From Gemmatimonadota bacterium (GTDB taxonomy: Bacteria; Gemmatimonadota; Gemmatimonadetes; Gemmatimonadales; GWC2-71-9), in the NCBI GenBank assembly GCA_017889745.1, contig JAGGAG010000129.1, positions 1-10,380 on the forward strand: a stretch of DNA of 10,380 nucleotides. The letters are read 5' to 3'. The notes under the pieces are model-generated. The model saw only the letters and a list, made by a program, of their open reading frames with translations, did not search any database and was not told the DNA's origin. Below, piece by piece: positions 6,633 to 10,380 of the stretch (position 1 is its first letter; each line of letters begins with the position of its first letter). The translations under genes and the position numbers were made by a program.

Positions 6633-7606
6633 GTGCTGACCCCGTCCCCGACCTCCCGCCGGGCGTCGACGACGGCACCCTGCTGCAGAAGCCGGTTGAC
6701 CGGCGGGAGGCGCTCGGCCTCCTCATGGCCGGCCTGGCCGCTGGCGCGGCCGCGGCAAGCGCCTGCACGCCGCTGAACGCCTCGACGCCCGAGCAACGCG
6801 AGCTCAAGCTGCTCGAATGGCAGGAGTTCACGCAGAAGCACTATCGCCGCATGACCGAAGCGGAGCGAGCGGAGACCATCCAGCGACTGGAGCGCCTCGC
6901 CAAGATCCGCCATAACGAAGACGCAACGATCGCCACCACGGACGCCCAGCCGGGGGTCCTCTTCGGCTATGCCTTCAACGTCTCGAAGTGCAAGGGATAC
7001 CGGCGCTGTGTCGAGGCGTGCATCAACGAGAACAATCTCGACCGGCACCAGGACACCCAGTACATCCGGATCTTCGAGATGGAGAACGGGGTGGTCAATC
7101 TCGACGAGGCCGATCCGACCTACCAGCATGAGGTGCCGCTGGAGGGCCACTTCTATCTGGGCACCCAGTGCTTCCAGTGCGCCAACCCGCCCTGCGTCCC
7201 GGTGTGCCCGGTGGGCGCCACCTGGCAGGAGCCCGATGGTATCGTGGTGATCGACTACAACTGGTGCGTCGGGTGCCGCGCCTGCATGGCCGCCTGCCCC
7301 TACTGGGCCCGGCGCTTCAACTGGAGCGCGCCGGACGTGCCGCCCGAAGAAGTGAATCCCAACCAGCACTACCTGGGCAACCGCGATCGCAAGAAGGGAT
7401 GCGTCGAGAAGTGCACCTTCTGCATTCACCGGACGCGGGAGGGGCGGCTGCCGGCATGCGCCGAGGCCTGCCCGACCGGCGCCCGCGTCTTCGGTAACCT
7501 GCTCGATCCCGATTCCGAGATTCGCTGGGTGCTCGCGCACAAGACCGTCTTCCGGCTGAAGGAAGAGCTGGGGACGGAACCCCGCTTCTGGTACTTCTCG
7601 GACTGA
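6629..7606 (+). CDS. DmsB/NrfC-type ferredoxin subunit (four Fe-S cluster motifs), exported
   Basis: 325 residues from a GTG overlapping the previous stop (GTGA). The leader has Arg25-Arg26 followed by a hydrophobic run (ALGLLMAGLAAGAAAASAC), consistent with Tat export; Cys46 sits in a possible lipobox (ASAC). Cluster motifs: CKGYRRCVEAC (121-131), CFQCANPPCVPVCP (181-194), CVGCRACMAACP (213-224), and CVEKCTFC (258-265) completed by CAEACP (277-282). It would pass electrons from the NrfD quinol site to the cytochromes or the NapA-like subunit. Two oddities: the second Cys of motif I is Tyr124 (TAC at 6998-7000), and an additional Cys258 lies just before the CTFC motif where I recall a hydrophobic residue in relatives. 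Cluster 1 may therefore be a [3Fe-4S] centre, use another ligand, or be lost. The family call is firm; the name nrfC or dsrO would be a guess. Confidence 0.93.
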   Translation: MSADPVPDLPPGVDDGTLLQKPVDRREALGLLMAGLAAGAAAASACTPLNASTPEQRELKLLEWQEFTQKHYRRMTEAERAETIQRLERLAKIRHNEDATIATTDAQPGVLFGYAFNVSKCKGYRRCVEACINENNLDRHQDTQYIRIFEMENGVVNLDEADPTYQHEVPLEGHFYLGTQCFQCANPPCVPVCPVGATWQEPDGIVVIDYNWCVGCRACMAACPYWARRFNWSAPDVPPEEVNPNQHYLGNRDRKKGCVEKCTFCIHRTREGRLPACAEACPTGARVFGNLLDPDSEIRWVLAHKTVFRLKEELGTEPRFWYFSD

Positions 7607-7613
7607 GGCGACC

Positions 7614-8906
7614 GTGCACATCCGACCCTTCCTGGCGCAGGCGCTGCGCTCCGTGACCTCCGGCGACCGCACCTATCATCTCTGGATGGGGAGCCTGACG
7701 GCGATCATGCTGCTCGGGGGCTATGCGTACATCGTTCAGGCCGAACACGGACTGATCGTCACGGGCATGAACAACCACGTGAGTTGGGGGCTCTACATCT
7801 CCAACATGGCGTTCCTCGTGGGGGTGGCCGCCGCGGCGGTGATCCTGGTGCTCCCGGCGTACATCCTGCACGACGTCGACTTCAGCCGGGCGGTGCTCAT
7901 TGCGGAGGGCGTCGCGGTGTCCGCGCTGGTCATGTGCCTCGGCTTCGTCATGGCCAACAGTCCCGGCTATCCCTGGAAATGGTGGCGTCTCACGCCGGTC
8001 ATCGGACTGCTGAACTGGCCCGACTCGATGCTGGCGTGGGACGTGATCATGCTGAACGGCTACCTGGTGCTGAACCTCGCGATCCCGCTCTACATACTCT
8101 ACAGTCACTACACCGGGCATGAGCCGTCGAAGAAGAAGTACGTGCCCCTCATCTATGTCTCGGTCGTCTGGGCGGTGAGCATTCACCTCGTCACCGCGTT
8201 CCTGTTCGCTGGCTTGCCGGCCCGTCCTTTCTGGAACTCCGCGCTGCTGGGACCCCGCTTCCTGGCCTCGGCCTTCACGGCCGGGCCCGCATTCATGATC
8301 CTGCTACTCGGGTTCATCCGCTCGCACAGCAAGTACGACATCCCCGACGTCGCCATTCAGAAGCTGGCCACGGCCACGACGGTGGCGGCCCAGGCCAACC
8401 TCGTCATGCTGCTCTCCGAGGTGATCTACGAGTTCTACCAGCCCACGCACCACAGCATGAGCGCCCGGTACCTCTTCTTCGGACTTGGCGAGCACAACGC
8501 GCTGGTGCCGTGGATTCGAACGGGGATCCTGCTCAACATCGGAGCGACCTTCACCCTCATGATCCACCCGCTGCGGCACAACATGCGGGTGCTGATGGCG
8601 GCGTGCGCGGTCCTCTTCTTCGGCATCTGGGTCGAGAAGGGGATCGGCCTGGTGATTCCGGGGTTCATTCCGTCGCCCCTGGGCGAGATCGTGGAGTACA
8701 CCCCGACGTGGGTCGAGCTGTGCGTCACCGCCGGCATCTGGGCGATGGGCCTGTTCGTCCTGACGATCCTGGTGCGGGTGGCGCTCCCAATCGAGCTGGG
8801 CGAGGCGCGGAGCCCATTCCTGGAACAGCCGCCCGCTCCGCGGGCGACCCGTCCACGCGCCGCCCCCAGGCAGTACGACAATGTCCGGCGCGCGCGGTCA
8901 CGGTGA
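7614..8906 (+). CDS. nrfD: NrfD/HmcC/DsrP-type polysulfide-reductase-family membrane subunit
   Basis: 430 residues, GTG start 7 bases after the ferredoxin gene with GAGG at 7605-7608 as a likely ribosome binding site. About ten membrane spans can be drawn (near residues 26-43, 55-80, 91-114, 143-163, 177-199, 216-236, 252-274, 300-318, 326-347, 369-391). The segments NNHVSWGLYISNMAFLVGVA, LLSEVIYEF, WVEKGIGLVIPGF and PSPLGEIVEYTPTWVE are those of the longer NrfD relatives such as HmcC and DsrP rather than the ~320-residue NrfD/PsrC. Members oxidise or reduce quinol in the membrane together with a four-cluster ferredoxin partner, here the gene just before. In this operon it would take the place of NapC or NapGH as quinol dehydrogenase. 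The last ~30 residues are a basic, Pro/Ala/Arg-rich tail. Family is firm; quinone type and direction of electron flow are inferred. Confidence 0.93.
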   Translation: MHIRPFLAQALRSVTSGDRTYHLWMGSLTAIMLLGGYAYIVQAEHGLIVTGMNNHVSWGLYISNMAFLVGVAAAAVILVLPAYILHDVDFSRAVLIAEGVAVSALVMCLGFVMANSPGYPWKWWRLTPVIGLLNWPDSMLAWDVIMLNGYLVLNLAIPLYILYSHYTGHEPSKKKYVPLIYVSVVWAVSIHLVTAFLFAGLPARPFWNSALLGPRFLASAFTAGPAFMILLLGFIRSHSKYDIPDVAIQKLATATTVAAQANLVMLLSEVIYEFYQPTHHSMSARYLFFGLGEHNALVPWIRTGILLNIGATFTLMIHPLRHNMRVLMAACAVLFFGIWVEKGIGLVIPGFIPSPLGEIVEYTPTWVELCVTAGIWAMGLFVLTILVRVALPIELGEARSPFLEQPPAPRATRPRAAPRQYDNVRRARSR

Positions 8907-8913
8907 TACGACC

Positions 8914-8937
8914 CCGGCCAGGGGCCGGCCGACTTTT
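8914..8937 (+). terminator. Possible weak intrinsic terminator after nrfD
   Basis: CCGGCC (8914-8919) pairs with GGCCGG (8923-8928) across a 3-base loop, followed after five bases by TTTT at 8934-8937. It lies 7 bases beyond the nrfD stop and 21 bases before the slipin start codon. The stem is only 6 bp and the T run is short and offset, so it may only reduce read-through, leaving the slipin gene partly in the same transcript. Confidence 0.4.
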
Positions 8938-8958
8938 CCCTTCGCGAGGTAAACGCAC

Positions 8959-9918
8959 ATGACCAGTCACAGGCCAAATGACACCCGATATTCGCTCGCC
9001 GCTCTCGCCGCGGGGCTGGTTGGCGCGGCCGGGCTGGCGGGCGGGCTGTTTCTCCTCGGCATCGCTCCACCGCTGGCAGCAGTGGCGGGACTAGCATTGG
9101 GCGTGCTGCTTGCCGCCTCGATCAAGTACACTGACCAGTGGGAGAAGGCGGTCCTGCTGCGGCTCGGCCGGTACCGGGGGCTGCGCGGGCCCGGGTACTT
9201 CGCCATCGTGCCGGTGCTCGACCGGGTGGCCTACATTGTCGATCAGAGGATCCGGACCGCGGCGTTTGGCGCCGAATCGTGCCTGACCCGTGATACGGTG
9301 CCGGTCAACGTCGATGCCATCGCGTTCTGGGTCGTGCGCGACGCCGAGCGCGCCGCCCTGGAGGTTCAGGACTACGACGAGGCGGTCATTCTCTCGGCGC
9401 AGACCGCCCTGCGGGACGCCATCGGCAAGCACGATCTCGCGGAGCTGATCCAGTCCCGCGTGGAACTCGGCCACGGGCTCAAGGTGGCGCTCGAGCAGAA
9501 GATGGCAAACTGGGGGATCCAGGTGCAGTCGGTGGAGATCCGCGACGTCATCATTCCGGCCGCGCTCGAGGACGCGATGTCGCGTCAGGCCCAGGCGGAA
9601 CGGGAGCGGCAGGCGCGCATCATCCTCGGCACGGCGGAGACCGAGATCGCCCACAAGTTCGTCGAGGCGGCGGACGCCTATCGCGACCACCCGGCGGCCA
9701 TGAACCTGCGCGCGATGAACATGCTCTACGAGAGCATCGTCAAGCGGGGCTCGCTCATGGTAGTGCCGTCGGGCCTGGCCGACTCGCTCAACGTTCCCTC
9801 ACTCATGGGCTTGATGGGTGGCGCCGGGCTCGTGCCGCGCGAAGGCGCGGGCCGCGCCTCCCTGACGGCCGGCGGCGAAGGAGCCGAGCCAGCCCACCGC
9901 AGCGGAACGGCGCCGTAG
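8959..9918 (+). CDS. Slipin (SPFH/Band 7, stomatin-like) membrane protein
   Basis: 319 residues, ATG start with GAGGT at 8946-8950, eight bases upstream. A hydrophobic N terminus (~11-55, probably a hairpin or two spans) is followed by the SPFH domain: ASIKYTDQWEKAVLLRLGRY, GPGYFAIVPVLDRVAYIVD, TRDTVPVNVDAIAFWVV, AQTALRDAIGKHDLAELIQS, WGIQVQSVEIRDVIIPAALE and the coiled-coil AMSRQAQAERERQARIILG. This order is that of bacterial slipins. They form oligomeric membrane scaffolds thought to organise lipid domains or protect membrane proteins. No NfeD-type protease partner is visible in the window, although the two are often paired. The C-terminal ~40 residues are low-complexity Gly/Ala/Pro-rich. 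It lies 52 bases downstream of nrfD, so it may be transcribed with the redox operon; a functional link is only suggested by position. Confidence 0.93.
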   Translation: MTSHRPNDTRYSLAALAAGLVGAAGLAGGLFLLGIAPPLAAVAGLALGVLLAASIKYTDQWEKAVLLRLGRYRGLRGPGYFAIVPVLDRVAYIVDQRIRTAAFGAESCLTRDTVPVNVDAIAFWVVRDAERAALEVQDYDEAVILSAQTALRDAIGKHDLAELIQSRVELGHGLKVALEQKMANWGIQVQSVEIRDVIIPAALEDAMSRQAQAERERQARIILGTAETEIAHKFVEAADAYRDHPAAMNLRAMNMLYESIVKRGSLMVVPSGLADSLNVPSLMGLMGGAGLVPREGAGRASLTAGGEGAEPAHRSGTAP

Positions 9919-9930
9919 CGGGCTCGCGAG

Positions 9931-9957
9931 GGCAGCGCACCGGGAGGCGGTGCTGCC
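9931..9957. other. Small hairpin just after the slipin gene
   Basis: GGCAG (9931-9935) and CACC (9938-9941) pair with GGTG (9949-9952) and CTGCC (9953-9957) across a 2-base bulge and 7-base loop, 13 bases after the slipin stop. There is no T run. It could protect the 3' end of the mRNA from exonucleases or be chance in GC-rich DNA. Confidence 0.35.
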
Positions 9958-10000
9958 CCGCGCCGCGGGAAACGGCGGCGGCGGGGAACCAACAGCGGCG

Positions 10001-10042
10001 GGAGCGTGGGGCGGCGGAAGGCGTCCCACGCTCCTGTTGCTT
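10001..10042 (+). terminator. Strong intrinsic terminator downstream of the slipin gene
   Basis: GGAGCGTGGG (10001-10010) pairs perfectly with CCCACGCTCC (10025-10034). Three further pairs (10011-10013 with 10022-10024, one of them G-T) extend the stem to 13 bp with an 8-base loop, followed by TGTTGCTT. This is the best hairpin in the window and closes the rightward transcript about 80-115 bases after the slipin stop. The T tract is interrupted, so efficiency is uncertain. Confidence 0.7.
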
Positions 10043-10065
10043 GTGCCATGAGGTCGTCATATTCT
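10037..10065 (+). promoter_or_regulatory. Candidate promoter for the acr3 gene
   Basis: TTGCTT (10037-10042) and TATTCT (10060-10065) are separated by 17 bases, the ideal sigma-70 spacing, in one of the few less GC-rich patches of the window. The hexamers match the consensus at only 3/6 and 4/6. The -35 overlaps the tail of the terminator. Transcription would start near 10072 and leave a leader of about 115 bases before the acr3 ATG. Confidence 0.35.
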
Positions 10066-10074
10066 GAAACCTGC

Positions 10075-10082
10075 GCACGTGC
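10075..10082. promoter_or_regulatory. GCACGTGC palindrome near the predicted transcription start
   Basis: A perfect 8-bp palindrome sits ten bases after the candidate -10 element, where a repressor could block transcription. It is short, and it does not match an ArsR operator that I can recognise. Confidence 0.2.
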
Positions 10083-10098
10083 TTCATTGACATTCCTT

Positions 10099-10114
10099 CG
10101 CTCGCCGCCGAGCG
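10099..10114. other. Hairpin in the acr3 leader
   Basis: CGCTCG (10099-10104) pairs with CGAGCG (10109-10114) across a 4-base loop. It lies within the predicted 5' leader of acr3 and does not mask the start codon. Its role, if any, is unknown. Confidence 0.3.
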
Positions 10115-10156
10115 GCGCCGTGCCGTCGCCCGGGTACAGGCGCGAGCCACCGACCC

Positions 10157-10189
10157 ATGCTGAGCCACCGCGTTCCCGCGTCCGCATGA
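10157..10189 (+). other. Ten-codon upstream frame overlapping the acr3 start
   Basis: ATG at 10157 opens a ten-codon frame ending in TGA (10187-10189), which overlaps the acr3 ATG (10186-10188) as ATGA. This geometry allows translational coupling, but no ribosome binding site precedes it, so it may be chance. Confidence 0.2.
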
Positions 10190-10380
10190 CGACCGCCCTT
10201 GCCGCCGACGTCCCGATCCTCAAGCGTCTCTCGACGCTCGACCGCTTCCTGCCGCTGTGGATCTTCGCGGCGATGGCGCTCGGCCTGGTCCTGGGCCGCC
10301 TGTATCCCGGCCTCGGCGCCGCGCTCGACCGGGTGCAGCTCGCGGGCGTGTCGGTGCCCATCGCTGTCGGTCTCCTGTGG
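10186..10380 (+). CDS. acr3: ACR3-family arsenite efflux transporter, N-terminal part only
   Basis: Sixty-five codons are visible before the right edge. They read MTTALAADVPILKRLSTLDR then FLPLWIFAAMALGLVLGRLY and PGLGAALDRVQLAGVSVPIA, ending VGLLW. The S-x-LDRFLPLWIFAAMALG opening and the VSVPIAVGLLW second span are typical of ACR3/ArsB-type arsenite permeases of the bile-acid:sodium symporter superfamily, which export arsenite across the inner membrane. The conserved transport cysteine in the fourth span lies outside the window. There is no arsR or arsC gene on the upstream side in this window; they may lie downstream. The ATG at 10186 has no clear ribosome binding site. Confidence 0.88.
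   Translation, partial: MTTALAADVPILKRLSTLDRFLPLWIFAAMALGLVLGRLYPGLGAALDRVQLAGVSVPIAVGLLW

Noticed and set aside
6488..7672. 394-codon open frame on the - strand opposite the ferredoxin gene
   Set aside because: Four Fe-S motifs prove the + strand frame; the antisense product has no recognisable domain.
10087..10092. Perfect TTGACA hexamer
   Set aside because: No -10-like hexamer lies 15-19 bases downstream; the region there is a GC-rich hairpin. The pair at 10037/10060 is the better candidate.
9726..10361. Open frames on the - strand between the slipin and acr3 genes
   Set aside because: They run through the slipin C terminus, the terminator and the acr3 coding start, and are Arg/Pro/Ala-rich without motifs.

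Overview
This is a GC-rich stretch (visibly about 65-70% G+C, with GTG starts and tightly packed genes) from a free-living, respiratory Gram-negative-type bacterium. The combination of genes and the GTGAACG-type intergenic repeat would fit Gemmatimonadota or a similar soil or sediment lineage. That placement is a guess from style; no marker gene here proves it.

Layout: (1) The 3' part of a Gcr-type 'site-specific recombinase' membrane protein, + strand, cut by the left edge. (2) A short convergent intergenic region holding four 7-bp tandem repeats inside a larger inverted repeat, probably a two-way terminator. (3) rnhB (RNase HII) on the - strand. (4) A gap of about 240 bp and then a five-gene + strand redox operon (about 2861-8906) joined by ATGA/ATGA/GTGA overlaps and one 7-nt gap: a NapA-like molybdopterin oxidoreductase, a five-heme cytochrome that looks like two NapB modules in tandem, a four-heme cytochrome lipoprotein, a four-cluster ferredoxin of the DmsB/NrfC type, and an NrfD/HmcC/DsrP-type quinol-interacting membrane subunit. 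(5) A possible weak terminator, then a slipin (SPFH/Band 7) gene. (6) About 270 bp of non-coding DNA with a strong terminator, a candidate promoter, a palindrome and hairpins. (7) The first 65 codons of an ACR3-type arsenite efflux transporter, cut by the right edge.

How the redox genes would work together: by analogy with Nap and NrfCD systems, NrfD would oxidise menaquinol in the membrane and pass electrons through the ferredoxin subunit and the nine c-type hemes to the NapA-like subunit in the periplasm. There is no napC, napG/H, napD or napF in the window, so NrfC/NrfD-type proteins would replace the usual quinol dehydrogenase.

The most interesting point is that this is not a normal Nap. 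In a gap-free alignment recalled from E. coli NapA, the cysteine that binds molybdenum is a phenylalanine and the Met after it is a glycine. Other active-site motifs are also changed, while the rest of the fold is well conserved. The partner ferredoxin has Tyr in place of one cluster-1 cysteine. The napA 5' end also carries an apparent one-base deletion in a C run, which separates the [4Fe-4S] domain from its export-signal-like segment. Two readings compete: a decaying or mis-sequenced nap operon, or a distinct complex in which a molybdenum-free NapA-like subunit serves as an electron-transfer or structural part, loosely like alternative complex III or NuoG. The intact overlaps and open frames of all the other genes favour the second reading, but the sequence alone does not settle it.
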